Source of the DNA: Bog-532 sp963824545
GTDB lineage: Bacteria; Actinomycetota; Actinomycetes; Streptosporangiales; Streptosporangiaceae
DNA: 64,000 nucleotides
Direction of reading: 5' to 3'
Assembly (NCBI GenBank): GCA_963824545.1
Contig: CAWGPP010000027.1
Coordinates: 62,001 to 126,000, forward strand
The translations under genes and the position numbers were made by a program. Under the pieces are notes generated by a model. It was not told the DNA's origin. It saw only the letters and a program-made list of their open reading frames with translations, and did no database searches. This document shows, piece after piece, positions 1 to 8,665 of this stretch; position 1 is the stretch's first letter, and every line of letters begins with the position of its first letter.

Positions 1-1333
1 CGTAGACGGAGTTCGCCGGGCCGTCGACGCACGGGTCGAGCCGGAAACAGAACAGGTGCTGGTGGTGCGGCCCGGCCAGTTCCGGGGTGACCGGGCTGGC
101 GTACGGCACCCGCGCGCCGCGCCTGGTCGCCTGCGTCTGGATGATGCCGGTCAGCTTGACCTCGGCCTGGATCGTGCCGTCCAGGTAGAAGTACCAGAAG
201 AAGCCGTAGTCGTAGTTGCCGACGTTGGCGATGAAGGAGACCACCATCCGGCGGGACCGGCGCACCTCGGCCGCGTCGTTGTCGGTGTCCACGTGCTTCC
301 AGAGGATCCCGTAGTCCTCCTCGTGCAGGCAGATGGCGCGCTCGAGGACGTTGGCGGTGCCGTCCTCCTCGGTGCTGACCGCGTCCAGGTAGACGACCTC
401 GCCCAGGCAGTCGCAGCCGAGGTCGAGCGAGGCGGCGGTCTTGCCGAGGCCGACGTCGCCGGCGTCGAACGCGTTCTTCCACCAGTGGCTGGGCGCCGTC
501 GAGCCGTAGGGCACGACCATCTCGGCCATGCTGGCCCGGTACAGCACGGGCCGGGCGCGGCCGCCTTCGACGTAGCAGATCTCGTGCAGCACGAGGCCCT
601 CGACCGGGTGCATCGACACCCGCAGCTGCCAGGGCCCCCAGCGGAGCTGCCCGTCGTCGACGGTGAAGCCGGGCCCGTCCGGCTGCAGGATCTGCAGCGG
701 CGCCAGCGCGCGCCGCGCGCCGACGCTGGCCGCGTCGTACCGGCCCGGGTCGGCGGGGATGGGCACCACGTCGCCATCGATCAGCTCGATGACCTCGCCG
801 GTGTCGCGGTCCAGGACGGCGACCAGGTTCTCCACCGGCCGGGCGTAGGGGTTGCTGCCCGGGCCGTCCAGCACGTAGGCGACGCCGCGGGCGAGCCGGC
901 GCCCGGAGCGGTCCACCTCCAAGCCGAAGTTGCTGGCCGGCCACGGGTCGACCTGGACCCGCGACAGGTCGGTGACGCCGCGCCGCGCCAGGGCCGCGCG
1001 GAAGCCCGGGTCGGCCTTGATCTGGTCCGCGTTACCGGCCCACTCCTCGGCCATGATCGGCGGCTGCACGCCGGGCACCGGGACGCGGCTGGTCACCACG
1101 CGGGTGTCCAGGGCCGCCGTCACCAGCCAGGTCATCCGGGCCGGCCCGTCGTACAGCACGCACCGCGCCAGCCGGGGCACGGCGCCGCCGTCCCAGCCCA
1201 GCACCGTCTCCCTGGCCGGCTCCTCCAGCGCGCAGTACACCAGGCGCGCGCCGGGGCAGGCGTCCAGCGCGAGCCGGATCGCGGCGGCCGTCTCGCTGAC
1301 GGTGAGCGGCGCCAGCGGATGGCGGGCCCTCAT
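1..1333 (-). CDS. Copper amine oxidase, 3' end beyond window
   Basis: Oxidises primary amines to aldehyde, ammonia and hydrogen peroxide using copper and the self-made cofactor topaquinone. The minus-strand frame from 1333 gives about 444 residues before the window edge; the C-terminus is missing. Seen: the cofactor Tyr in VGNYDYG (about residue 374), the catalytic-base Asp in NAFDAGD (about 290), and an HxH copper-ligand pair in GPHHQHLF (about 424-426). The Asp-Tyr spacing of 84 matches bacterial phenylethylamine oxidases. Its ATG overlaps the TGA of the upstream membrane-protein gene (ATGA), so the two are probably co-translated. Family assignment is firm; the amine substrate cannot be told. 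Confidence 0.93.
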   Translation of the reverse strand, partial: MRARHPLAPLTVSETAAAIRLALDACPGARLVYCALEEPARETVLGWDGGAVPRLARCVLYDGPARMTWLVTAALDTRVVTSRVPVPGVQPPIMAEEWAGNADQIKADPGFRAALARRGVTDLSRVQVDPWPASNFGLEVDRSGRRLARGVAYVLDGPGSNPYARPVENLVAVLDRDTGEVIELIDGDVVPIPADPGRYDAASVGARRALAPLQILQPDGPGFTVDDGQLRWGPWQLRVSMHPVEGLVLHEICYVEGGRARPVLYRASMAEMVVPYGSTAPSHWWKNAFDAGDVGLGKTAASLDLGCDCLGEVVYLDAVSTEEDGTANVLERAICLHEEDYGILWKHVDTDNDAAEVRRSRRMVVSFIANVGNYDYGFFWYFYLDGTIQAEVKLTGIIQTQATRRGARVPYASPVTPELAGPHHQHLFCFRLDPCVDGPANSVY

Positions 1334-1947
1334 TGGGTGCCTTCGTCGTCGCCGGCGGGTGGGTCATCGGCCGGCTCCCGCCCGGCCCGCGGAGAAAAGG
1401 TCGCGCCGAGTTCGTCGAGGAGGCCGCCGCCCTTCAGGCCCAGCAGCTGCCAGGCGCGGGCGATGCCGACGCCGAACAGGACGTAGACGAACGTCGCGGT
1501 CCGGTCGGCCTCGCCGAGAGCGTTGACGGGAATGAGGCCGCTCGCCAGCTGGGCGGCGTACACCAGCATGATGATGCTCAGGAACAACGGCCAGCGGTTG
1601 CTGAGGTGCCCCAGATGGCGGGACCGCCACAACCGCAGCGTCAGGCCGACCGTGCTGCTGAGGCCGAGCGCGCCGAAGATGACCGCGCCGGTGTCCAGGC
1701 CACTGCCCGGCTGCAGCCCGATCAGGGAAACGAACAGCGCGTCGACCAGGGCGGTGAAGGCGGTGGCGGCGATCGCCTGATGCTCGACGTTCCGGGCATC
1801 ACGCAGCCGTTCCGGCGACAGCGACAAGGCGACGAACAGCAGGCCGACCAGCGCACCGGCCACGGTCACGGAACCGGTAAAGAACTCCGAATATGAGGCC
1901 ACGGCATCATATGCTGCCACGGCAGCCGGGCCGCCCCCATGCGTCAC
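1330..1947 (-). CDS. Integral membrane protein of unknown function
   Basis: About 205 residues from a GTG at 1947. That start overlaps the stop of the sulfurtransferase gene (GTGA); a longer frame reaching 2064 would run deep into that gene and is unlikely. Four hydrophobic segments are visible (around GALVGLLFVALSL, AVIFGALGLSSTVGL, LFLSIIMLVYAAQLASG and FVYVLFGVGIA), followed by an acidic, proline-rich tail. No enzyme motif is recognised. It sits in a coupled operon between sulfurtransferase and copper amine oxidase; its role there is unknown. Confidence 0.8.
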   Translation of the reverse strand: MTHGGGPAAVAAYDAVASYSEFFTGSVTVAGALVGLLFVALSLSPERLRDARNVEHQAIAATAFTALVDALFVSLIGLQPGSGLDTGAVIFGALGLSSTVGLTLRLWRSRHLGHLSNRWPLFLSIIMLVYAAQLASGLIPVNALGEADRTATFVYVLFGVGIARAWQLLGLKGGGLLDELGATFSPRAGREPADDPPAGDDEGTQ

Positions 1948-2762
1948 CCAGGTGCGTCGCCCAGCGCGGCGGGGCGGGCGGTGTGGCTGTACTGGGACCA
2001 GGAACCCGGGTAGAGCCGCCCCTCCCCCAGGCCGGTGTACTCCAGCATCAGCAGGTTGTGGCACGCGGTCACGCCCGAGCCGCAGTAGCTGATGACGCCG
2101 GCGGCGCTGGTCACGCCGGCGCCGGCCAGCCGCTCACGGAGCCGGGCGGGCGGCAGGAACGTGCCGTCGGCCGAGAGGTTCTCCCGGCAGGGCAGGCTCC
2201 GGGCGCCGGGGATGTGCCCGGGCCGGGGGTCGACGGGCTCCAGGTCGCCGCGGTAGCGGGCCCGGTCGCGGGCGTCCAGGACGACGCGGCCGGGATCGGC
2301 GGCGTCCTCGAGGCGGGCCAGCCGGTCCGCGGGCCAGGGGCGCGGGGTGAACACCGCAGGCGGGCGGTCCGGCGCCGCCTGCTCCAGCGGGCCGTCGTAG
2401 GCCGGGAGGCCGCCGTCGAGCAGCGCCGCCGGGTGCCCCGTGACCCGGAGCATCCAGATCAGGCGGGCCGCGACCGTGCCCCCGGCGTCGTCGTAGGCCA
2501 CGACGGTGGTCGCGTCCGCGATGCCGAGCCGGGCCATGCCCGCGGCGAAGACCGCCGGTTCCGGCAGCGGGTGCCGGCCCTCCGCCGGGCTGGCCGCGGC
2601 GGCCAGCCAGCGGTCGAGGTCGACGAAGACCGCGCCGGGCAGGTGGCCCGTGCCGTACGCGTCCCGTCCCGAACGGCCGTCCAGGTACCAGCGGACATCG
2701 GCCAGCACCACCTCATCGCGGTGCCGCCGCCACCAGGAAACGCTGACCACCGGGCCGATCAC
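1944..2762 (-). CDS. sseA: Sulfurtransferase, 3-mercaptopyruvate type
   Basis: Two-domain rhodanese fold protein of 272 residues, the usual length for the family. The second domain carries the active-site loop YCGSGVTAC with Cys227. The CGSGVT loop is typical of 3-mercaptopyruvate sulfurtransferases, whereas thiosulfate rhodaneses usually have CRKGVT. The N-terminal domain holds ADVRWYLDG and GHLPGAVFVDLD, typical of the inactive rhodanese half. It likely moves sulfur from mercaptopyruvate to a thiol or cyanide in the cytoplasm. It is first in a coupled three-gene operon with the membrane protein and the amine oxidase. The mercaptopyruvate preference is inferred from the loop only. Confidence 0.88.
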   Translation of the reverse strand: MIGPVVSVSWWRRHRDEVVLADVRWYLDGRSGRDAYGTGHLPGAVFVDLDRWLAAAASPAEGRHPLPEPAVFAAGMARLGIADATTVVAYDDAGGTVAARLIWMLRVTGHPAALLDGGLPAYDGPLEQAAPDRPPAVFTPRPWPADRLARLEDAADPGRVVLDARDRARYRGDLEPVDPRPGHIPGARSLPCRENLSADGTFLPPARLRERLAGAGVTSAAGVISYCGSGVTACHNLLMLEYTGLGEGRLYPGSWSQYSHTARPAALGDAPG

Positions 2763-2869
2763 GCCGCCACGCTACCAGGACAGATGACCCCGGACGGGAC
2801 CAACGCCCCTGCCACGGCAGGCTGCCAGGGAGGCTCCCTTGAGCCAGTCACGTACGCGAGGAGGCTGCC

Positions 2870-3334
2870 ATGAAGCAGCGCGTTTCCCGGCGGACCTGGT
2901 ATTCGCCGTCCAGCATCGGCCGCCGTCCCCGTGTGCTCATCGAGGACAGCCACCCGGCCCTGGAGGTCTCCGACTTCGCCGCGTTCCGGGACGCCGGTTT
3001 CGACGTGGCGTACTGCTCGGGGCCGACCGGGGAGGCAGCCGCGGAAACCGCCGGCTCCGGTCACGCGCCCGGGACCTGCCCGCTGCTGTGCGGCTCGGAC
3101 TGCGAGGTCCTGGCCGGCGCCGACGTGGTGCTGCACGGGCTCGACCCGGCGTCCGGTGTGGCGGCGGACATCCGGTGGTGGCACCCGGAACTGCCGGTCG
3201 TCGTGAAGACCGACGCCCCGGTGCCGGACGGGTGCACGCGCATCCCGGCCTGCTGCTCGGTCAAGGGTCAGGTGGAGGCGGTACGCCGCGCCCTTTCTGC
3301 GCAATCCCGGCCGTCGCTGCCTCCCCGATCGTGA
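2870..3334 (+). CDS. Small hypothetical protein, receiver-like fold possible
   Basis: 154 residues with a good ribosome site (GAGGAGG just upstream of the ATG at 2870). After a basic N-terminus the pattern RVLIEDSHPALEVSDFAAFR, then VVLHGLD and LPVVVKTDA, resembles the alternating strand-helix layout of CheY-like or Rossmann domains, but no phosphoacceptor set is convincing. Six cysteines are present, an unusual number for the length. It is not in an obvious operon. Function unknown. Confidence 0.6.
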   Translation: MKQRVSRRTWYSPSSIGRRPRVLIEDSHPALEVSDFAAFRDAGFDVAYCSGPTGEAAAETAGSGHAPGTCPLLCGSDCEVLAGADVVLHGLDPASGVAADIRWWHPELPVVVKTDAPVPDGCTRIPACCSVKGQVEAVRRALSAQSRPSLPPRS

Positions 3335-3381
3335 TGGCAACTTCACCGCCTGGGCCTCCTGCGGCTGACGTAGCGGCACGG

Positions 3382-4089
3382 TCAAGCCGTTAACCGGCGA
3401 TAGGAGGACAGCGTCGCGAATACGACGGTGCTGCTGAGGTAGTGATGGCTGGCGTAGTCGAAATCGCCGCCACAGGTAATGAGATGCAGGGCTGCGTACC
3501 CGCTTCCGCCGTAAATGGTTTTCGCCGGAAAATCGGATTTGGCGTACTCGCGCACGCCGGTGACGCGGAAAACGGCGGTGATCCCATCGGCGAGCGTCAC
3601 GTTGATGTGGTTACCGGGCCGCAGCGCCCCGAGCCGAAAGAACACGGCCGGTCCCTGGTCCGTGTCGAGGTGCCCCTCGATGACCGACGTTCCCCGCTGG
3701 CCGGGCGTGGCCGAGTACTTGTACCACGCCGCCTCATCGGCCGCCGAGGTCAGGGGCGGCACCTGGATCGTGCCGTCCTGGTTGAGGCCCAGGCTCAGCA
3801 GGCTGGAGCTCACCCCGATCGCCGGGATGTCGACCGATACCGGCAGCGAGCGCTCCAGCGCCGGCCCCGGGCCGCCCCCGGTGGTCCCGGCGGACACCGG
3901 CTGCGGCGCGTGCACCTGCGCGGCGATCGCGACACCGATCGTGATGACCCCGGCCAGAAGGAACGCCGCGCCGGCGAATCCGGCCAGCCAGGCGCGCAAC
4001 GGCCGGCGCGACGGCGGCGCGACGCCCGATGGGGCCGATATAACGACGCGGAAGCCATATATGCGCCGCCACTCGGGTTCCGCCAACAC
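3382..4089 (-). CDS. Sortase, class E/F-like
   Basis: Membrane-anchored transpeptidase predicted to attach proteins to the cell wall. The start is set at the GTG at 4089, with GAGGAG five bases upstream; the open frame further upstream has no ribosome site. Layout of the 235 residues: short cytoplasmic part, one membrane segment (about 31-60), then the sortase beta-barrel. Catalytic His is in IEGHLDT (about His140) and catalytic Cys in LITCGGDFD (about Cys206). No Arg lies in the stretch after Cys where class F enzymes usually carry one; the equivalent part reads YASHHYLSSTVVF. It diverges from a gene for a protein with an STG sorting-like tail, its likely substrate. Confidence 0.87.
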   Translation of the reverse strand: MLAEPEWRRIYGFRVVISAPSGVAPPSRRPLRAWLAGFAGAAFLLAGVITIGVAIAAQVHAPQPVSAGTTGGGPGPALERSLPVSVDIPAIGVSSSLLSLGLNQDGTIQVPPLTSAADEAAWYKYSATPGQRGTSVIEGHLDTDQGPAVFFRLGALRPGNHINVTLADGITAVFRVTGVREYAKSDFPAKTIYGGSGYAALHLITCGGDFDYASHHYLSSTVVFATLSSYRRLTA

Positions 4090-4200
4090 CGCTCCTCGTG
4101 TCTTTCGCAGACCGTTCTGCTCGCGTAGCCTAATATTCCAGTGAAAAATTGGCCATTGCCTGCGCCTCACCCTTATGGCGCACCCATCCAGGGAGGTTCC
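4090..4200. promoter_or_regulatory. Divergent promoter region, sortase / wall protein
   Basis: This 111-base gap separates two diverging starts and must hold promoters for both. It is clearly richer in A/T than its surroundings, with blocks such as CTAATATTCCAG and GAAAAATTGG near 4130-4152. I could not fix a confident -35/-10 pair. The ribosome site for the rightward gene is GGGAGG at about 4191-4196. Confidence 0.4.
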
Positions 4201-4647
4201 ATGAGGGCGCGTACGGCCATTGCTGGAGCACGTCCCCGTGCGCGGCTGACCGCGGCCGGCGGTGCCGCCCTGGCTGTCCTCGCCACCACCACGGCCTGCA
4301 CCACGACCCCCGGCAGTTCGGCCGCCGGCAGCACGTCGCCATCCGTCACCGCGACACCAAGCGGCAGTTTCTTCACCGCCCGGGCGCCCGGCTCGAGCTC
4401 GTCGGCCAGTCCCTCCGCCAGCGCGTCGCCGTCACCGTCACCGTCCCCCTCGCAGCCGGTCCCGTTCGCGTCGGCCAGCCAGCCCGCCACCCCGTCGTCC
4501 AGCCCCGTGCCGGTCGGCGCGCCCTCCACCGGCGGCGGCGGCACGGCCGGGGTCCAGGACATCCTCCTGTTCGGCCTGGGCGGAGCGGCCTTGCTGGCCG
4601 GGGCCGGGAGCCTCGCCTACCGCCGCCGGACGCTCCGGGATCGCTGA
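4201..4647 (+). CDS. Secreted Ser/Pro-rich protein with sortase-type C-terminus
   Basis: 148 residues. An N-terminal signal segment (RLTAAGGAALAVLATTTAC) is followed by a long Ser/Pro/Ala-rich stalk (about residues 40-105), then APSTGGGG at about 107-114, a hydrophobic helix (LLFGLGGAALLAGAGSLAY) and a basic end RRRTLRDR. That motif-helix-positive-tail order is what sortases recognise, and the sortase gene lies just upstream in divergent orientation. The motif is a non-standard STG rather than LPxTG or LAxTG. The ATG at 4201 has GGGAGG upstream. It is probably displayed on the cell wall; what the stalk presents is unknown, because no folded domain is visible. Confidence 0.75.
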   Translation: MRARTAIAGARPRARLTAAGGAALAVLATTTACTTTPGSSAAGSTSPSVTATPSGSFFTARAPGSSSSASPSASASPSPSPSPSQPVPFASASQPATPSSSPVPVGAPSTGGGGTAGVQDILLFGLGGAALLAGAGSLAYRRRTLRDR

Positions 4648-4701
4648 AAACGTTACCGGGCGGTTTACTAGAGGCAGGCGAGGTCGGAGAGGAGTGCCGT
4701 G

Positions 4702-5942
4702 ATGAGCGAGCTCAAGGCTGAGGTGGACCCGGCCGAGGTGGGCCTGGACCCGGACCGGCTGGGGCGGATCGGGCGGCATTTCCGCGGCTACGTCGACGAC
4801 GGGCGGCTCCCCGGCTGGCTGATCACCGTGAACCGGCGCGGCCGGCTAGCCTACGTGGCCAGCCACGGCTCGCGTGACCTGGAGGCCGGCCGTCCGGTGG
4901 AGACGGGCACGCTGTGGCGGATCTACTCGATGACCAAGCCCATCACCGCCGTCGCCGCGATGATGCTGTTCGAGGAGGGGGCCTTCGAGCTCACCGACCC
5001 GGCAGCTCGTTCATCCCCTCGTTCGCGGGGGTCCGGGTCTTCGACGGCGGGTCGGACCTGAAGGCGGTCACGGTCCCCGCCACCGAGCCGGTACGGATCT
5101 GGCACCTGCTCACCCACACCTCCGGGCTCACCTACGGGTTCCACCGCGCGCATCCGGTGGACGCGATGTACCGGGCCGCCGGGTTCGAGTGGGACTGGCC
5201 GCCGGGCATGGACCTGGCGCAGGCCTGCGACGTCTGGGCCGGCCTGCCGCTGCTGTTCCAGCCCGGCGCCGAATGGAACTACTCGGTGTCCAGCGAGGTC
5301 CTGGGGCGCGTGGTCGAGGTCGCCAGCGGGCAGCGGCTGTACGAGTTCTTCGCGGAGCGGATCTTCCGCCCGCTGGGCATGACCGACACCACGTTCTGGA
5401 CCGGCGACGCCGCCCGGCTGGCCGCGCTGTACACCCGGGGCGCGGACGGCCGGGCGGCCCGGCTGGACGCTCTCGGCGCGCTGGCGCTCACGCCGCCGAC
5501 CCTGCTCGCCGGGGGCGGCGGCCTGGTGTCCACCGCCGCGGACTACGACCGGTTCACCCAGATGCTGCTGCACCGGCGAGACAGCCCGGCCGGGGAACTG
5601 GACGGCGTGCGCCTGCTCGGCCCGCGGACGGTGCGCTACATGGCGCGCAACCACCTGCCCGGCAACGCCGACCTGAAAACGTTCGGCCGGCCGCTCTACG
5701 CCGAGACGCCCTTCCTCGGGGTCGGCTACGGGCTGGGCTTCGCCGTCACCATCGACCCGGTGCCGGGCAAGGTCATCTCTTCCGAGGGCGAACTGACCTG
5801 GGGTGGCGCCGCGAGCACGGCGTTCTGGATCGACCCGGCGGAGGAACTGACCGTCGCGTTCTTCACCCAGCTGCTGCCGTCCAGCAGCTACCCGATCCGC
5901 TCCCAGCTGCGGCAGCTGGTCTACCAGGCGCTCGTGGACTGA
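4702..5942 (+). pseudogene. Class C beta-lactamase-family serine hydrolase, frameshifted
   Basis: A serine hydrolase/esterase of about 413 residues split by one frameshift near 5002-5010. The first part (from ATG 4702, ribosome site GGAGAGGAG) contains the catalytic SxxK as SMTK. After FELTDPA the frame moves by -1, consistent with one missing base, and continues as SFIPSFAGVRVFDGG to the stop at 5942. The second part has the WNYSVSSEVLG (YxN-like) motif and a WGG near the C-terminus in place of KTG. Apart from the shift the gene is full length. It is either a recent pseudogene or a sequencing error. Confidence 0.85.
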
Positions 5943-5992
5943 GGGCCGAGGGCCGGCCGGCGACCAGGTCACCGTGCACCTGGAGGAACGGC

Positions 5993-6745
5993 TCACCTGG
6001 GCCCGGGCTCAGCGGACGGGTGGCTGGCGTCCCAGGCGGCCTGCACGCCCGGGTAGATCTTCTCGTGGTCGTCCGGCAGCAGGCTCTTGATCCGCCGGGT
6101 CCGGTCGTCGGCCAGCACCTCGACCGCCCCCGCCTCGACCGCGTCGAATACCTGCCGGGCGACGTCGGCGGGGCTGCGCTTTGGTGCGTCCCCGGCCAGC
6201 TCCCGGGCCATCTCGGTGTCGATGTAGCCGGCGTGCACCCCCACGACCTGCGTTCCCTGATGGTCCAGCTCGATCCTGATGCCGTTGGTCATGGCCCATT
6301 CGGCCGCCTTGGACGCGCCGTAACTGCCGTTGGCCGGGTTGGTGAAGAAGCTCACCACCGACAGCATGTTGACGATCGCACCGCCGCCGTTGGCCGCCAG
6401 CACGGGCGCGAACGCGCGGCACATGGTCAGCGTGCCCAGGTAGTTGGTGCTGATCTCCTGCCACGCACCCGCCATGGTGGGCGCGCCGATCAGCGGGCTG
6501 AGCGTCATCACGCCGGCGTTGTTGACCAGCAGCGTCACGTCCGCGCAGTCCCGGGTGACGGCGGCCACCTGCGCCGGGTCGGTGATGTCCAGGGCGACCG
6601 GGATGCCGGGGCCGGTTACCGTGGACGGGTCCCGCGCCGCCGCGTAGATGGCCCCGGCGCCCCGGTCGGCCAGCTCCTGGACGAAGGCCAGGCCGAGCCC
6701 GCGCCCGGCCCCGGTGACCAGGGCCACTGAATCGGCTATCCGCAT
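5993..6745 (-). CDS. Short-chain dehydrogenase/reductase
   Basis: A 250-residue classical SDR. The nucleotide motif TGAGRGLG is at residues 11-18, NNAG at 75-78, and the catalytic Tyr142 and Lys146 lie in SYGASK, with candidate serines just before (MLSVVS, 128-132). The dinucleotide is NAD(H) or NADP(H), and the substrate cannot be read from sequence. It stands alone, facing the serine hydrolase tail-to-tail. Confidence 0.9.
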   Translation of the reverse strand: MRIADSVALVTGAGRGLGLAFVQELADRGAGAIYAAARDPSTVTGPGIPVALDITDPAQVAAVTRDCADVTLLVNNAGVMTLSPLIGAPTMAGAWQEISTNYLGTLTMCRAFAPVLAANGGGAIVNMLSVVSFFTNPANGSYGASKAAEWAMTNGIRIELDHQGTQVVGVHAGYIDTEMARELAGDAPKRSPADVARQVFDAVEAGAVEVLADDRTRRIKSLLPDDHEKIYPGVQAAWDASHPSAEPGPR

Positions 6746-6800
6746 GCCCCTATCTTGGCGGGCCGGCCCGCGCCACGGTACGCCGGCCCGGTGCCCGCGG

Positions 6801-7527
6801 CTAGCGTGCCATTTCGCCTGCCTGGGCGGACCGCACGGCCCGGAAAATGGTGTCGTGCACGGTGACGGTGCGGCCGTCCGGGTGGGCGGCCTGCCGGGCC
6901 CGGGCCTCGTTCACCACGATCCGCCACCCCGGGCCTGCCGGGCCGCCGGCACCGATGGCGGCGGCGATCTCGTCGCCGGTGTAGAACAGCTCGGGACCGG
7001 GCGGCGGGAAGCCCGGGCCGGCCGTGCGCAGGCCCGGGATCTCCAGATCGGAGGGGTGATGCGCGACGATGAGCAGCGTGCCGCCGGGGGCTACGGCCGC
7101 GGCCAGGTGGCGGAACGCGGCCTCCCGCTCCCCCGGCGGCAGGTGCACGAAGTGCATGACCGCCAGGTCGTGACGGCCGGGCTCCGGGGCCCAGGTGATC
7201 AGGTCGGCCTGCCGCCACGCGATCCGGCCGCCGATGTCTGCCCCGGCCGCGCCGGCGTTGACCGCCGCGCGTTCCACGGCCACGGTGGAGATGTCCACGC
7301 CGGTGACCTGCCAGCCGCGGCCGGCCAGCCAGAACCGCGTCGGCGCCCTCCCCGCACCCGACGTCCAGCGCCAGGCCGGGCCGCAGGGCGCTCACCTCGG
7401 CGACAAGCTGCGGGTTCGGCTCACCGCTCCACAGCGCGGGCGCGGAGCGATAGCGCTCATTCCAGTACGCGGCGTCCCTGACGACTCCGGCGCCCTCCTG
7501 CGCGTGCTGATGATCATGGCTGGTCAC
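6801..7527 (-). pseudogene. Class I SAM-dependent methyltransferase, frameshifted
   Basis: The gene starts at GTG 7527 behind a strong AGGAGGAGGT ribosome site. The first frame gives RDAAYWNERYRSAPALWSG and the SAM-binding motif LDVGCGEGADAV. Around 7332 one extra T (GTTCTGG where GTCTGG is expected) moves the frame, and the protein continues as WLAGRGWQVTGVDIS through motifs II-III (DLAVMHFVH, APGGTLLIVAHHP) to the stop at 6801. Together they make a normal methyltransferase of about 240 residues, of the kind often annotated as thiopurine or tellurite-type. It is a single-base insertion, real or artefactual. Confidence 0.82.
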
Positions 7528-7575
7528 GATCGCACACCTCCTCCTGATGATCGTGCCTGCCCGCACGCCCGTCCG

Positions 7576-8574
7576 TCAGGACAATGAGCGCGGATGCGCG
7601 AACGCGGCCGGCGAGGTGCGCAGCGACGTCTCCACCACGGCCGGCCGGCGGCGGGCGTCCATGGGGTTGATGCCCATCGCGGCCAGGTCCTCGGCGCCGG
7701 GGGTGAGCACGGTGACCTTGATGCCGCGGGCGCGGAGCCGGCGTGCGTCGCGCAGCAGCGAACGGGTGGCCACGGTGCGCACGGTCCGTTCCAGCCGCTT
7801 GTGCGTCTTGCGTGGCGCGTCCGGGGCCGTGCTGGCCATCGGCGCGAGCACGTACACCTCGTCCAGGCCGGCCTCGGCCAGGAGGCCCAGCGACGTCAGG
7901 GAACGCACCCCGCCATCGACGTAGCGGCGGCCGCCGATCCGGGCCGGCCGGTACCAGCCGGGAATCGAGCACGACGCGACGACCGCGTCCGGTAGCGGGG
8001 CGGCCGGGGCGCCGGCGCGGCCGAACACGACCCGCTGGCCCGAGTCGTAGTCGACCGCGACGATCCACGTCCGCCCGTCGGCCCACCAGGGGCGTACGGC
8101 GCCACGGGTGGCGTGATGGCGGGCCTGCAGGTGGTTAACCATGGCACGCAGCCCCGTGTGCTGGCCGCGGCCGTGCGGGAGCCACGCGGTGGCGCTGACC
8201 CGGGGGTGCACCCGGTGCGGCGTGAGCAGCGCGGTGCACCACAGCAGCGGCGAGCCCATCCGCGGCTGCGGCACGGGCGGCAGCGGGCCATCGTGGATCG
8301 CGGGCAGGCCCGCCAGCCCGGGAACGGCCTCGCCGCGCTGGTAGCCGACCATCTCCTCGATGCTGGCCTGGCAGCGGAGGCCGGCCGCCAGCACGCTGCC
8401 CGCGCTCGTGCCGACGATCATCTCGACGTCTCCCGCGGGCTGCGGCAGCCGCTGCTGCAACGCCGGCAGCGCGCCGGTCATCCAGGCCGCGCCGGTCAGG
8501 CCGCCGGCGCCGAGGACGAGACCGATACGGGCCCGGGGCTTGTCCGGCCCGGTGCCCAGCACGACGGCACCCAT
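7576..8574 (-). CDS. Patatin-like phospholipase
   Basis: A 332-residue protein with the patatin catalytic dyad: nucleophile Ser in GTSAGS (about residue 57) and Asp in VDGG (about 220), plus the Gly-rich oxyanion loop GAGGLTG. The start at ATG 8574 follows a GGAGG; a start at 8607 would add eleven non-conserved residues. The family hydrolyses acyl chains of phospholipids or lysophospholipids. There is no signal peptide, so it acts in the cytosol or at the inner face of the membrane. It is similar in layout to bacterial RssA/NTE-type patatins. Confidence 0.88.
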   Translation of the reverse strand: MGAVVLGTGPDKPRARIGLVLGAGGLTGAAWMTGALPALQQRLPQPAGDVEMIVGTSAGSVLAAGLRCQASIEEMVGYQRGEAVPGLAGLPAIHDGPLPPVPQPRMGSPLLWCTALLTPHRVHPRVSATAWLPHGRGQHTGLRAMVNHLQARHHATRGAVRPWWADGRTWIVAVDYDSGQRVVFGRAGAPAAPLPDAVVASCSIPGWYRPARIGGRRYVDGGVRSLTSLGLLAEAGLDEVYVLAPMASTAPDAPRKTHKRLERTVRTVATRSLLRDARRLRARGIKVTVLTPGAEDLAAMGINPMDARRRPAVVETSLRTSPAAFAHPRSLS

Positions 8575-8665
8575 GACGCCTCCACGATCGGCGCCTGGCC
8601 TGGCCACCGCGGCAGCGGGACGCTCTCGGCGCCGACAGCGGAAGTATATTTTCCGCCCCCGGGCG

